The notes under the pieces: model-generated
The model's input: only the letters and a program-made list of their open reading frames with translations
What the model was told of the DNA's origin: nothing
The model's database searches: none
Position numbers and translations under genes: made by a program
NCBI RefSeq assembly: GCF_000682695.1
Contig: NZ_AWFG01000041.1
Coordinates: 62,001 to 126,000 of the forward strand
Direction: 5' to 3'
Length of the DNA stretch: 64,000 bases
DNA from: Hyphomonas chukchiensis
Lineage (GTDB): Bacteria > Pseudomonadota > Alphaproteobacteria > Caulobacterales > Hyphomonadaceae
Part shown: positions 24,609 to 33,954 of the stretch, piece by piece
How the letters are laid out: every line of letters begins with the position of its first letter
Position numbering within the stretch: position 1 is the first letter of the stretch

Positions 24609-26216
24609 ATGGAAACCGCCCTCATGACCGACCTCTCCACGCTCGCCCAATCTGCCAAGGCCTGGCCGTTTGAACTGGCGCGCGCGCTAAAGAAACGGGT
24701 GGATGAGCAGGTCAAGGCCGGCCAGCGCAAGGCCGATGATCCGGTCGTGTTCGAAACCGGCTATGGCCCCTCGGGCCTGCCGCATATCGGCACGTTCGGG
24801 GAAGTGGTGCGCACGACCATGGTGCGCCATGCCTTCGAAGTGCTGACGGGCGGACAGATCCCGACGCGCCTGATCTGTATTTCCGACGACATGGACGGTA
24901 TGCGCAAGGTGCCGCCGACCGTGCCGAACCCGGAAAAACTGGAGCCCTGGCTGCAGCAGCCGCTGACCGCCGTGCCGGACCCGTTCGGGACACACGAGTC
25001 CTATGGCGCGCACATGAATGCCCGTCTTTGCGCCTTCCTGGACCAGTTCGGGTTCCAGTACGAGTTCATCTCGGCGACTGAATGCTACAAGTCCGGCCGG
25101 TTCGATCCGATGCTGCGGCGGGCGGCTGAGAAGTATGACGAGATCATGGGCGTGATGCTGCCAACGCTCGGCGCCGAACGTCAGGCCACTTATTCGCCCT
25201 TCCTGCCGATCTCTCCCAGCACGGGCCGCGTCCTCTATGTGCCGATGAAGCATGTGGACGCCGCGAAGGGCGAGATCACGTTCGAGGATGAAGACGGCAC
25301 GGACGTGACGCTGCCCGTGACGGGCGGTCATGTGAAGATGCAGTGGAAGCCCGATTTCGGCATGCGCTGGGCTGCGCTCGGCGTCGACTTCGAAATGTTC
25401 GGCAAGGACCATCAGGCCAATGCGCCGATCTATTCCCGCATCGCCAAGATCCTCGGCCATCGCCCGCCGGAACAATATGTCTACGAGCTGTTCCTGGACG
25501 AGAAGGGCGAGAAGATTTCCAAGTCCAAGGGCAATGGCATCTCGGTCGAAGAGTGGCGCGCTTATGCGCCGGACGAGAGCCTGTCGCTGTTCCAGTTCCA
25601 GAAGCCGCGCGTCGCCAAGAAACTCTATTTCGATGTGATCCCGAAGACGGTCGATGAATACCTGACCTTCCTCGAGAAATACCCGGACGAGGCGCCGGAC
25701 CGCCAGCTGGAAAACCCGGTCTGGCACATCCATTCCGGCAATCCGCCCAAGGCCGACGTTCCGGTCAGCTTCGCGCTGCTGCTGAACCTCGTCGCCGTGG
25801 CCAACCCGGAAGACAAGAGCCAGCTCTGGGGCTTCATCTCGCGCTATGCGCCCGAAGCCTCAGCCGAGACCCATCCGCTGCTCGACAGCCTCGCCGGCTA
25901 TGCGATGCGCTATTACCGCGACTTTGTGCTGCCGGCGAAAGTGTTCCGTGCGCCCACCGATCAGGAACGCGCTGCGATGGTGGACCTATCGGCCCGCCTG
26001 AAGGCCTTCGATGAAGAGCCGAACTCAGAGAACCTGCAGACCATGACCTTTGCCGTCGGCAAAGACCATGCATTCGAGAACCTGCGCGAATGGTTCAAGG
26101 CGCTCTATGAAGTGCTGCTCGGACAGGAGCAGGGGCCCCGCTTCGGCAGCTTCGCTGCGCTCTATGGCGTGGAAGAGACGGCCCGCCTGATCGATGAGGC
26201 TTTGGCGCGGGATTAG
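24609..26216 (+). CDS. lysS: lysyl-tRNA synthetase, class I
   Basis: 535 aa; an ATG at 24624 is an equally good start because no clear ribosome site is seen. The HIGH motif appears as [12 protein letters not shown] near residue 55 and KMSKS as KISKSKGNG near residue 305, with the class I LysRS insertions between them. This charges tRNA-Lys; alphaproteobacteria commonly use the archaeal-type class I enzyme. It is the last gene before a long inverted repeat on the same side. Confidence 0.95.
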   Translation: METALMTDLSTLAQSAKAWPFELARALKKRVDEQVKAGQRKADDPVVFETGYGPSGLPHIGTFGEVVRTTMVRHAFEVLTGGQIPTRLICISDDMDGMRKVPPTVPNPEKLEPWLQQPLTAVPDPFGTHESYGAHMNARLCAFLDQFGFQYEFISATECYKSGRFDPMLRRAAEKYDEIMGVMLPTLGAERQATYSPFLPISPSTGRVLYVPMKHVDAAKGEITFEDEDGTDVTLPVTGGHVKMQWKPDFGMRWAALGVDFEMFGKDHQANAPIYSRIAKILGHRPPEQYVYELFLDEKGEKISKSKGNGISVEEWRAYAPDESLSLFQFQKPRVAKKLYFDVIPKTVDEYLTFLEKYPDEAPDRQLENPVWHIHSGNPPKADVPVSFALLLNLVAVANPEDKSQLWGFISRYAPEASAETHPLLDSLAGYAMRYYRDFVLPAKVFRAPTDQERAAMVDLSARLKAFDEEPNSENLQTMTFAVGKDHAFENLREWFKALYEVLLGQEQGPRFGSFAALYGVEETARLIDEALARD

Positions 26217-26246
26217 GTGCCCTCACCTCCCATTGCTGCGCAATGG

Positions 26247-26322
26247 GGCCCTCCTCTCCCAGAGGGAGAGGGGTTAACGGCTCTGAACCACTTAACCTTC
26301 TCTCTCTGGGAGAGGAGGGGCC
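26247..26322. repeat. long imperfect inverted repeat downstream of lysS
   Basis: GGCCCTCCTCTCCCAGAG at 26247-26264 pairs with CTCTGGGAGAGGAGGGGCC at 26304-26322 with one bulged base, and the inner arms AGAGGGAGAGGGGTTAA and TTAACCTTCTCTCTCT extend the pairing, leaving a loop around 14-16 nt. Sequences of this kind recur between genes in many alphaproteobacterial genomes. It separates lysS from the converging indolepyruvate oxidoreductase gene and could terminate both. Confidence 0.7.
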
Positions 26323-26328
26323 TTCTTA

Positions 26329-29300
26329 TTACTCCGCTGCAATCAGCGTGGTCTTCGCTTTCGGCATGTCGCCTGTCGGCCAGCCTTTCCAGAGGGCGGC
26401 TTCGGTCTCGCTGGCGACGGCCATTGCGGCTTCCTTCACATGGCCATAGCCGCGGATTTCGTCCGGCACTTCGGCGATGGCGACAGCGACGGCGTGGTTC
26501 TTCGCCGTGAGGCCTGAGGCGAGCGTATCGAGCGTTTCGAGATAGGTGTCGCGCAGGGCGCGTTCCATCTTGCGTTCCTCGGTACGGCCGAACACGTCGA
26601 ACGGCGTTTCGCGCAGGCCCTTCAGCTTCGTCAGCACTTTGAAGCCAAGCATCATCCAGCCGCCGAAATGTTTCTTCTTCAGGTGGCCGTGGCTGTCCTT
26701 CTTGGACATGATTGGCGGGGCGAGCCAGAAGCGCAGCTTGCCGCCCTTGAACTGGCTGGCGAGCTGGGCCGCGAAGGAACCATCCGTATAGAGGCGGGCG
26801 ACTTCGTACTCGTCCTTGTAGGCCATCAACTTGTAGGCATAGGTCGCGGCGGCGCGGGTGAGCTTGTCACCCAGGCCTGCGGCCTCTTCGGCGGCGCGCA
26901 CGCGGCTGACGGCGTCGCGATAGGTCTGCGCATAGGCGGCGTTCTGATAGGCCGTGAGGCGTGTTGCGCGGTCGTCGATCAGCTCGTCCAGCGTCTTCGG
27001 CTCAAGGTGGCCGCGCGGGTCGTGCTGCTGGGCGAGGCGCTCAGGCGCAGCCGCAGCGATGCGGCCGATATTGAACGCGGCCATATTGTCGTCGACCTTG
27101 GTGCCGTTGAGGCGGATCGCGCGATAGAGGCCGCGCAGCGAGACGGGTACGGCGCCCTTCTGCCAGCTGTAACCGACCATGATCATGTTCGTGTAGATCG
27201 CGTCGTGCAGGTAGCCGACGGCGAGCGCTTCTGCATCGAAGGCGCCGAAGTCGCGGGCCTGACGCTTCACGCGGCCTGCGAGCAGGTCGCTTTCGAACCG
27301 CTTCGACCGGTTGCGGATGAATTCGCTGGTCGGTGTCACGTCGGAGTTTGCATAGGCGGCCGTGCGGGCCGGATCCATCAGCAGGAGGGCATCGCCGCCC
27401 GCTGCCACGACAAGGTCGCAGGCGATGATGAGGTCCGCGCTGGCCGGTGGCACGCGGCCGGTGGAGATATCTTCGGGCTCACGCGCAAAGCGGATGTGCG
27501 AGAGGACCGGGCCGCCCTTCTGGGCAAGGCCTGTCATGTCGAGCGAGGAGGCCGCATTGCCGTCCACATGGGCGGCCATGGCGAGCACGGCCGCGACGGT
27601 GGTGACACCCGTGCCGCCAACGCCCGTGAACAGCACGTTCCAGGGCGCAGCAAGGCTCGGCGTCTCCGGCAAAGGCAGGTTCGAGGCATCGAACTCGCGG
27701 CGCACTTCGCCGGTCCAGGCCGGTTCGCCATCCTTGACGGTGACGAAGCTCGGGCAGAAGCCCGTGAGGCAGGAGAGGTCGGTGTTACAGGTCGACTGGT
27801 TGATGCGGCGCTTGCGGCCAAGCTCGGTCTCGACCGGCTCCACCGACAGGCAGTTCGACTTGATCGAGCAGTCGCCGCAGCCTTCGCAGACTTCGGTATT
27901 GATGATCACGCGCACGCGGTCGGGCGCAATGATGCCGCGCTTGGAGCGGCGGCGTTTCTCGGTGGCGCACATCTGGTCATAGATCATGACCGAGACGCCG
28001 GGAGTGCCGCGCAGCATGACCTGCACGTCTTCAAGGTCTTCGCGGTCGTAGATCTTCACGCTGCGCGGCAGGTTCTTCACGCCGGCATAGCGGGTCGGGT
28101 CTTCGGTGACGATGACGATGGTCTTCACGCCTTCGGCTTCGACCTGCTGGGCGATCTGGGCGGGCGTCTGGCCGGACTCGACATGCTGGCCGCCGGTCAT
28201 GGCAACCGCGTCATTGTAGAGGATCTTGTAGGTCATCTTCGCGCCGGAGGTGACGGCGGCGCGGATGGCGAGGCTGCCGGAATGGCTGTAGGTGCCGTCG
28301 CCGAGATTGACGAAGACATGGTCTTCATCGGTCGCCCAGTGCTGGCCGACCCAGGCAATGCCTTCGCCGCCCATCTGGCTGGTCATGTCGGTCTTCCGGT
28401 CGGGCATGAAGTTCGCCATGTAATGGCAGCCGATGCCGGCAAGGGCGCGGGAGCCTTCAGGCACGGTGGTGGACGTGTTGTGCGGGCAGCCGGAGCAGAA
28501 GTGCGGGCTGCGGATCGTTTCCGAGGCATTGCCGCGGGCCGCTTCGCCTGCACGTCCGACACGGTCGAAATAGGCATCGGCGCGGGCCATGTCCCAGCCT
28601 GCGGGGATGATTTTCATCAGGGCGTGCGCCATTTCCGGGATGGAGATGGAGGCGACGTCCGAGAGGAGGGGCTCGCCGTTTGCGGCGCGCTTGCCTTCGA
28701 TCAGCGGACGCTGCGCATGCGGCAGGTCGTAGAGCGCGGCCTTCAGCTGTTCCTCGATCAGGGGGCGCTTGTGTTCGATGACGACAACGCGCTCAAGGCC
28801 CGCGCAGAACTCACGCACGCCTTCCGGCTCAAGCGGCCAGGGCATGGCCACCTTGTAGACCGTGAGGCCGAGACGGCCTGCTTCTTCGGGCGAAAGGCCG
28901 ATGGCGGCGAGTGCCTCGAAAACGTCGCGGGCGGCCTGTCCGGTGACGATGACACCGATGCGGGGCTTGGGAGAGGGGAGGACAACATGGTCGAGCCGGT
29001 TGGCGCGGACATAGGCCTGCGCGGCGGGCAGCTTGAAGTGGCGCAGGCGCGCTTCCTTGTCGAGCGGCGTGTCGCCCCGGCGCATGTGGACGCCAGCGTC
29101 GGGCATGTGGAAGCCGGGCTCGGCAAAGGCAAAGCGGTCGAGGCTGACATTGACGACAGAGCCGGAATCCATCGTGTCGGCGAGCGCGACGAGGCCGGTC
29201 CAGGCGCCGCTATAGCGGCTCATGTTCCAGCCATGGATGCCATAGTCCAGCACGTCCTGGATCGAGGCGGGATTCAGCACCGGGATTTCGGCGTCCGCCA

Positions 29301-29796
29301 TGGCGAATTCGGATTGCGAGGGCAGGGTCGAGGATTTGCAATTATGGTCGTCGCCAATGATGGCGAGCACACCGCCAAGGGCCGACGTGCCAGCGGCATT
29401 GGCGTGTTTGAACACGTCGCCCGTGCGGTCGACGCCGGGGGCCTTGCCATACCAGATGCCGAAGAGGCCGTCATAGCGCGCACCGGGGAAGAGGCCGAGC
29501 TGCTGGCTGCCCCAGACCGCCGTGGCCCCGAGATCCTCGTTGAGGCCTTCCCAGAAGCGGATGTCGTGGCTGTCGAGCAGGGGCTGGACCGCGCGCAATT
29601 GCTGGTCATAACCGCCGAGCGGCGAGCCGCGATACCCCGAAATGAAGCCAGCCGTGTTGTGGCCACTGCCAATATCGAGGCGTTTGCGGTCAAGCGGTAG
29701 GCGCACGAGCGCCTGAATACCGGTCATAAAGGCATTACCCTCGACAAGTTCGTATTTGTCGTCCAGCGTAACTTCACGGTGTTTCATGGATTTCAT
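26329..29796 (-). CDS. indolepyruvate ferredoxin oxidoreductase, alpha-gamma fusion
   Basis: About 1155 aa from ATG 29796; an ATG at 29787 is the closest alternative (MKHREVTLDDKYEL). Domains in order: a pyrimidine-binding transketolase-like part with GYRGSPLGGYD, DRTGDVFKHANAAGTS and GDDHNCKSS; a C-terminal TPP-binding part (SPHFCSGCPHNTST, GDGTYSHSG); a short ferredoxin-like Cys cluster CEGCGDCSIKSNC; and a gamma-type domain (LFTGVGGTGVTTVAAVLAMA). It oxidises indolepyruvate and other aryl-pyruvates from aromatic amino acids to acyl-CoA, reducing ferredoxin. Separate alpha and beta subunits exist elsewhere; here they are fused. A divergent Lrp-family gene suggests amino-acid control. Confidence 0.95.
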   Translation of the reverse strand: MKSMKHREVTLDDKYELVEGNAFMTGIQALVRLPLDRKRLDIGSGHNTAGFISGYRGSPLGGYDQQLRAVQPLLDSHDIRFWEGLNEDLGATAVWGSQQLGLFPGARYDGLFGIWYGKAPGVDRTGDVFKHANAAGTSALGGVLAIIGDDHNCKSSTLPSQSEFAMADAEIPVLNPASIQDVLDYGIHGWNMSRYSGAWTGLVALADTMDSGSVVNVSLDRFAFAEPGFHMPDAGVHMRRGDTPLDKEARLRHFKLPAAQAYVRANRLDHVVLPSPKPRIGVIVTGQAARDVFEALAAIGLSPEEAGRLGLTVYKVAMPWPLEPEGVREFCAGLERVVVIEHKRPLIEEQLKAALYDLPHAQRPLIEGKRAANGEPLLSDVASISIPEMAHALMKIIPAGWDMARADAYFDRVGRAGEAARGNASETIRSPHFCSGCPHNTSTTVPEGSRALAGIGCHYMANFMPDRKTDMTSQMGGEGIAWVGQHWATDEDHVFVNLGDGTYSHSGSLAIRAAVTSGAKMTYKILYNDAVAMTGGQHVESGQTPAQIAQQVEAEGVKTIVIVTEDPTRYAGVKNLPRSVKIYDREDLEDVQVMLRGTPGVSVMIYDQMCATEKRRRSKRGIIAPDRVRVIINTEVCEGCGDCSIKSNCLSVEPVETELGRKRRINQSTCNTDLSCLTGFCPSFVTVKDGEPAWTGEVRREFDASNLPLPETPSLAAPWNVLFTGVGGTGVTTVAAVLAMAAHVDGNAASSLDMTGLAQKGGPVLSHIRFAREPEDISTGRVPPASADLIIACDLVVAAGGDALLLMDPARTAAYANSDVTPTSEFIRNRSKRFESDLLAGRVKRQARDFGAFDAEALAVGYLHDAIYTNMIMVGYSWQKGAVPVSLRGLYRAIRLNGTKVDDNMAAFNIGRIAAAAPERLAQQHDPRGHLEPKTLDELIDDRATRLTAYQNAAYAQTYRDAVSRVRAAEEAAGLGDKLTRAAATYAYKLMAYKDEYEVARLYTDGSFAAQLASQFKGGKLRFWLAPPIMSKKDSHGHLKKKHFGGWMMLGFKVLTKLKGLRETPFDVFGRTEERKMERALRDTYLETLDTLASGLTAKNHAVAVAIAEVPDEIRGYGHVKEAAMAVASETEAALWKGWPTGDMPKAKTTLIAAE

Positions 29797-29825
29797 CCCG
29801 AAATATCTGTTAGGTATATTATTGG

Positions 29826-29844
29826 GCAATTTTAGCGAAATTGC
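29826..29844. promoter_or_regulatory. inverted repeat between the oxidoreductase and the Lrp gene
   Basis: GCAATTT-TAGCG-AAATTGC has perfect 7-bp arms and a 5-bp spacer. It is centred in the divergent promoter region, the expected position for an Lrp/AsnC operator. A second palindrome, GGCATA-T-TATGCC (29877-29889), overlaps the possible -10 TATTAT of the Lrp gene. Confidence 0.6.
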
Positions 29845-29913
29845 TTGCCTATCTTGCGTCATTCCTGTTAGTTAGGGGCATATTATGCCTCAAACACTGG
29901 AGTACGCAGCAAA

Positions 29914-30408
29914 TTGGCCCAAGACCTAGACACGATCGACGCGCGCATCCTTGATATCATCCAACGCGACGCGAGCCTGTCAGTTGCAGAAATAGCTGAT
30001 CGCGTTGGCCTTTCTTCTTCGCCCTGCTGGCGCCGCATCAAGCGCATGGAAGAGGCTGGTTTCATCACCGGACGCGTCACGCTGCTGGATAATTTCGCGC
30101 TGGGTCTCAATTTCGAAGTGATGGCGAGCGTCAAACTGGCGCTGCCGAGCCGGGAAAATCTCGAAGCTTTCGAATCCATCGTGCAGGACTGGTCCGAAGT
30201 GATCGAGTGCATGACGGTGACAGGCGCCGTCGATTACATGATTCATGTCGTGACCACCGACATGCACGCCTATGACAATTTCCTCCGTGACAAACTGCTG
30301 GGATCGGCGCTCGTGTCGGACGTGCAGTCGCGCATTGTTGTGCGCGTGTCGAAGCGCACGACGGCCCTGCCGCTGGGCCTGGTCAGCGACAAGCTGAAAT
30401 CCTCCTGA
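29914..30408 (+). CDS. Lrp/AsnC family transcriptional regulator
   Basis: 164 aa from TTG 29914 (MAQDLDTIDARILD), which gives the standard family N-terminus DxxDxxIL; GGAG lies 11 nt upstream, slightly far. The helix-turn-helix is LSVAEIADRVGLSSSPCWRRIKRME and the C-terminal RAM domain holds SVKLALPSRENLEAFE, CMTVTGAVDYMIHVVTTDM and FLRDKLLGSA, which binds an amino acid and assembles the protein. It diverges from the indolepyruvate oxidoreductase, so it likely activates or represses that gene in response to aromatic amino acids. An overlapping 14-codon frame starts at ATG 29885. Confidence 0.93.
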   Translation: MAQDLDTIDARILDIIQRDASLSVAEIADRVGLSSSPCWRRIKRMEEAGFITGRVTLLDNFALGLNFEVMASVKLALPSRENLEAFESIVQDWSEVIECMTVTGAVDYMIHVVTTDMHAYDNFLRDKLLGSALVSDVQSRIVVRVSKRTTALPLGLVSDKLKSS

Positions 30409-30412
30409 GGCC

Positions 30413-31480
30413 TCAGGCCTCCAGCACTCTAACAGATGTCACATGTCCGTCGGATTGGTTGAGGAAGCGCGCCGCGCCGCCGGGCCATGTCTGCAACCGT
30501 GTGCGCATCATGCCGGAGGCGGGTTCTCCGCCGAATAAGGGTTCGGGTTCGAAGCAGAGCCAGGCGAGGGGCGCTGCGGGCGTGGCGGCGGCGCCGGCGG
30601 TTTCGATGAGGGCGCGGATACGCTCGCGGGTTTCCTGCGGCGGATAGATCAGGAAGACCGAGTGATAGATGACCGTCAGCCCGTCCGGGCGGCGTTGGCT
30701 GAGCTGTGTTTCCAGCCAGTCGGCGGCGTCGGCCTTGTCGACCCTGAGGCCGGTCTGGCGGGCAAGGGCAATGGCGCCATCGAGCCGGGCGAGGCGGGCC
30801 GGCTGGTCGGCCCAGACATAGGCTTTGAGCTGCAGGGCCTGCGCATCATCGGCAATGTCGAGCGGGTTCAGGTCGCAGGCCGCGCGGCTGCGGATGGTGG
30901 GAGAGGCGGCAAGGTAAGCGGGCGCGGGGCCGGTCCATTCTGTCGAGATGATTACGTCTGAGGGGCCGGGGCGCTGCCAGTTGGCTGTCCGATAGGCGTA
31001 ATGGTCCCAGTTCTGGTTGAGGCCCGCACTGGCGCCAAGCTCGAGCAGGTCCATCGGCATGTCGTGGCGGGCGGCGAGATCGAGGAAACCTGGCAGGAGG
31101 GCGATGCAGCGGCGCGTCTCGTTGGTCTGCGGGGCAGAGGGCAGGAAGGCCCGAACCGTGTCGCCCTGGGTCGCCAGATAGTCTTCGACGACAGGCCAGA
31201 CGCTAGCCATGGTCCAGCCGGGGTTTTCCGAAGGATAGATAGCGGTGAGGGCCGGGGCCGAGCCATTGAGGGCGGCATGGTGGAGGGCGCCCACAAGGCG
31301 GAGCCCCAGGGCATCCCTGCGGGGGTTCCCGGACCATTCCGAGACCAGTTCATGGGTCATCCCGGCGGCTTTGAAGTCCCTTGCAAGGGCAATCAGGAGC
31401 TGGGCCGTGAAGGGAGAGCCGAGATCGCGGCACCAGCCGGCCTGTTCGTGAAAATGGGCGACGATCCGGTCCGGCATCAT
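30413..31480 (-). CDS. DUF2332 family protein
   Basis: 355 aa. Family features are visible: an N-terminal helix HFHEQAGWCRDLGSPFTAQLL, ALGLRLVGALHHAALNG, then NPGWTMASVWPVVEDYL, ETRRCIALLPGFLDLAAR and LLELGASAGLNQNWDHYAY, which resembles a Rossmann methyltransferase glycine motif, and LTVIYHSVFLIYPPQETRERIRALIE. DUF2332 is uncharacterised; the LELGASAG motif makes an S-adenosylmethionine-type fold possible. Its start overlaps the stop of the gene at 31477 by 4 nt, so the two are cotranscribed and coupled. Confidence 0.8.
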   Translation of the reverse strand: MMPDRIVAHFHEQAGWCRDLGSPFTAQLLIALARDFKAAGMTHELVSEWSGNPRRDALGLRLVGALHHAALNGSAPALTAIYPSENPGWTMASVWPVVEDYLATQGDTVRAFLPSAPQTNETRRCIALLPGFLDLAARHDMPMDLLELGASAGLNQNWDHYAYRTANWQRPGPSDVIISTEWTGPAPAYLAASPTIRSRAACDLNPLDIADDAQALQLKAYVWADQPARLARLDGAIALARQTGLRVDKADAADWLETQLSQRRPDGLTVIYHSVFLIYPPQETRERIRALIETAGAAATPAAPLAWLCFEPEPLFGGEPASGMMRTRLQTWPGGAARFLNQSDGHVTSVRVLEA

Positions 31481-32085
31481 GCGACCGCCGAGGCGTGGAG
31501 GGCGGGGCGGAAGCCATTGGCGAGGGCGGCGCAGGTGGTGGCGGGTGTCAGGCGCTGGGCGCTCGCGGGGAGGGGAGCCGGCGCGCCATAGCCGCTGAAC
31601 GACCAGAAGCGGGCGGTGTTGCCCTGTTTGAGGAAAGCCGTGTCGCCGACGGCAAAGAAGGCGCCATCGGGGAGGCTGGCGGGCGAGACGGTTTCGCGGG
31701 GCGTCTCGCCCTTGAGGACGGACCGGACCTCGGCAGCGATGCGGGAGTCCATGTCACCGACGCGGACAGGGGCGGTGAGGCCCGTGGCATCGCGGAAGGC
31801 TTTGGCGGCGTCGCGGCGGCATTCGAAGCAGGGGCGGTGGCCCGCGGCGAGGGCAGTCGCCTCGTCGAGGAAGAAAAGCTCGGTATAGAGGCCGGGCTGC
31901 ATGAGAGGGCGTTTGCGGCCCTTGAACTCAAGCTGGCAGATGATCCACTGGCGGCTCGCCCAGTGGCGCGGTTTCAGCGTCTGGTCCGGGCGGTGGAAAC
32001 AGCCGCCGCGATTGCCCATGAAGGCGCCCCTGTCAGGCACGGCGTGGAGCTGGCCGAACGGGTCGACGCGGTTCTGCAGCGGCAT
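31477..32085 (-). CDS. conserved hypothetical protein with a Cys-pair motif
   Basis: 202 aa from ATG 32085 (MPLQNRVDPFGQLHAVP). Conserved-looking segments are GAFMGNRGGCFHRP, WICQLEFKGRKRPLMQPG, YTELFFLDEATALAAGHRPCFECRRDAAKAF and PDGAFFAVGDTAFLKQ. The HRPCFECRR pair with a nearby His recalls a metal or nucleic-acid binding site of Ada or MepB-like proteins, but no catalytic assignment is possible. Similar proteins occur in rhizobia and allies as I recall. Cotranscribed with the DUF2332 gene. Confidence 0.75.
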   Translation of the reverse strand: MPLQNRVDPFGQLHAVPDRGAFMGNRGGCFHRPDQTLKPRHWASRQWIICQLEFKGRKRPLMQPGLYTELFFLDEATALAAGHRPCFECRRDAAKAFRDATGLTAPVRVGDMDSRIAAEVRSVLKGETPRETVSPASLPDGAFFAVGDTAFLKQGNTARFWSFSGYGAPAPLPASAQRLTPATTCAALANGFRPALHASAVA

Positions 32086-32104
32086 TTGTTTCCCCCTGAT
32101 ACAC

Positions 32105-32140
32105 AAAAGCCCGGGCTGTGCGATGGCACGGCCCGGGCTT
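32105..32140 (-). terminator. rho-independent terminator of the thiolase gene
   Basis: AAGCCCGGGC (32107-32116) pairs with GCCCGGGCTT (32131-32140) in a 10-bp stem; on the minus strand it is followed by TTGTGT. It lies 26 nt beyond the thiolase stop. Confidence 0.8.
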
Positions 32141-32166
32141 CCAACTGGCTTTGAGGCCGGTGTGGA

Positions 32167-33348
32167 CTAGTAGCGCTCGACAGCCATGGCGATGCCTTCG
32201 CCGCCGCCGATGCAGAGCGACGCCATGCCCTTCTTGGCGCCGCGATCTTCCATCGCTGCGAGCAGCGTGATGATGACGCGGGCACCGGAGGCGCCGATCG
32301 GGTGGCCCATGGCGCAGGCGCCGCCGTTCACGTTCAGCTTGTCATGGCTGATGCCGAGTTCCTTCATGGCGATCATCGGGACGACCGCGAAGGCTTCGTT
32401 GACTTCCCAGAGCTCGACATCGTCGATGGTCCAGCCAGCCTTGGCGAGGGCCTTCTTCATGGCAGGGACGGGCGCGGTGGTGAAATATTCCGGCTCGTGG
32501 GCGTGGCTGGAGGACGCGACGATCTTGGCGATCGGCTTCAGGCCGCGCTTCTTGGCTTCGGATTCGCGCATCAGCACCATGGCGGCCGCACCGTCAGAGA
32601 TGGCCGAGGCGTTGGCCGCCGTGACCGTGCCGTCTTTCGAGAAGGCGGGCTTGAGGGTCGGGATCTTGTCCGGCATCGCGGTGCGGGGCAGTTCGTCCTG
32701 GTCGACGATCGTGTCGCCCTTGCGGCCTTTCACGGTGACCGGGGCGATCTCGCGCTTGAACTTGCCGTTCTTGGTGGCGTTCTGGGCGCGCGTCAGCGTT
32801 TCGAGGGCGTAGGCGTCCTGCTGCTCGCGGGTGAACTGGTATTCGTTGGCGATCTTGTCAGCGAAGAGGCCCATGGGGCCGTGGCTGTAGGCATCGGAGA
32901 GGCCATCGAGGGCCATGTGGTCCTCGGCGTTCATCGTGCCGTACTTGTGGCCCTTGCGGACGTTCAGCAGGTGGGGCGCATTGGTCATGGATTCCATGCC
33001 GCCGACGATGACGATGTCGGCATCGCCCGCCATGATGGCGTTGCGGCCCATGACGGTGGCCTGCATGCCGGAGCCGCACATCTTGTTGATCGTGGTGGCT
33101 TCGAGGCCCTTGTCTTCACCGGCCTTGAAGCCGGCCTGACGGGCAGGGGCCTGGCCCTGGCCAGCGGGAAGGCAGTTGCCCATGATGATTTCGTTCGCTT
33201 CGCCCGGCTTCAGCCCGGCTTCGGCAACAGCGGCCTTGACCGCGATGGCGCCGAGCTCGTTGGCGGAGAGGCTGGCGAGGTCGCCTAGCAGGCCGCCCAT
33301 GGGGGTGCGGGCCATGCCGACGATGACGACGGGATCTTGTTCAGACAT
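32167..33348 (-). CDS. acetyl-CoA C-acetyltransferase (thiolase)
   Basis: 393 aa. The nucleophilic Cys is in INKMCGSGMQA near residue 90, the second conserved block is GGMESMTNAPHLL, the histidine is in GGACAMGHPIGASGAR, and the acid-base Cys is in LCIGGGEGIAMAVE at the C-terminus. These define the biosynthetic/degradative thiolase family. It condenses two acetyl-CoA to acetoacetyl-CoA for PHB or runs in reverse for fatty-acid breakdown. No phaB or phaC neighbour is present, so which direction dominates is not clear. SD GGAAGGAA precedes the ATG. Confidence 0.95.
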   Translation of the reverse strand: MSEQDPVVIVGMARTPMGGLLGDLASLSANELGAIAVKAAVAEAGLKPGEANEIIMGNCLPAGQGQAPARQAGFKAGEDKGLEATTINKMCGSGMQATVMGRNAIMAGDADIVIVGGMESMTNAPHLLNVRKGHKYGTMNAEDHMALDGLSDAYSHGPMGLFADKIANEYQFTREQQDAYALETLTRAQNATKNGKFKREIAPVTVKGRKGDTIVDQDELPRTAMPDKIPTLKPAFSKDGTVTAANASAISDGAAAMVLMRESEAKKRGLKPIAKIVASSSHAHEPEYFTTAPVPAMKKALAKAGWTIDDVELWEVNEAFAVVPMIAMKELGISHDKLNVNGGACAMGHPIGASGARVIITLLAAMEDRGAKKGMASLCIGGGEGIAMAVERY

Positions 33349-33520
33349 TCAGGGTTCCTTCCAGTACGCATTTTCTTGCAGTTGCGAACGTATAGGCGCC
33401 CTGACGCGGCGGTCGTCAAGACCGGGCGGGGGTCTGGCGGGGGGAAGGCCCAGCACAGGCGGCCGCAGCCTTCGGGGGAAGGCGCGGCCGAATAACGTGT
33501 ATATACAACAAATTGAGACC
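33349..33520. other. thiolase upstream region
   Basis: This 172-bp stretch contains a 10-bp palindrome TGTATATACA at 33498-33507 in AT-rich sequence that may hold the promoter for the thiolase gene. No gene is seen here. Confidence 0.45.
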
Positions 33521-33868
33521 TCAGGACGTGTCCGGACGGGCCGTTCCGGCGCGGGCAAATAAATTTTCGATGCACGGAAAAAGCCCGAAGGGTGCACGGA
33601 CATAAGTGCATCCGGGCGCGGGCGGCGCGAGGGCCAGCCGGTCCAGCGCCGTGACGGCGGGGACGGGGCATTGCCAGGCGACGGGTTCACGCGGCGCATC
33701 GGCGATGTAGACGACGCGGAGGCGGCCCGTGGCGTAGCAGACATGCATCATCAGCTCGCGGCCATGGCGCATCTGCGCGCGCTTGATGAGCATCAGCTGC
33801 ACCCACACGAACGGCCGCATCCAGATGGGAAAGCAGGCAAGAAGGGCAGAGATTTCAGCGCGGGTCAT
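33521..33868 (-). CDS. hypothetical protein, likely leaderless message
   Basis: 115 aa from ATG 33868 (MTRAEISALLACFPIW). The N-terminal half has a hydrophobic, aromatic stretch (WMRPFVWVQLMLIKRAQM), then MHVCYATGRLRVVYIADAPRE and VPAVTALDRLALAPPA. I do not recognise the family. The ATG is preceded by CTATAATCGCCGCC: the TATAAT ends 7 nt before the start and there is no ribosome site, which suggests a leaderless transcript. A longer frame to 34081 overlaps the desaturase gene and is rejected. Confidence 0.55.
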   Translation of the reverse strand: MTRAEISALLACFPIWMRPFVWVQLMLIKRAQMRHGRELMMHVCYATGRLRVVYIADAPREPVAWQCPVPAVTALDRLALAPPAPGCTYVRAPFGLFPCIENLFARAGTARPDTS

Positions 33869-33881
33869 GGCGGCGATTATA
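33868..33881 (-). promoter_or_regulatory. -10 element TATAAT adjacent to a start codon
   Basis: A perfect TATAAT on the minus strand (33881-33876) is followed by CGCCGCC and ATG, so the transcript should begin at or next to the start codon. Confidence 0.5.
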
Positions 33882-33954
33882 GGCGCGCGGGCCGGGGGCG
33901 GGGAAAAGACGGGCGGGATGTGGTGTGCAGATTGGGGGAAGGGGGCGGAGAGGG

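Noticed and set aside
26668-29700. 1010-codon open frame on the plus strand
   Set aside because: It lies entirely antisense to the indolepyruvate oxidoreductase, has no ribosome site, and its composition (His, Arg, Gly, Ala rich) is that of a third-position-biased shadow in GC-rich DNA.
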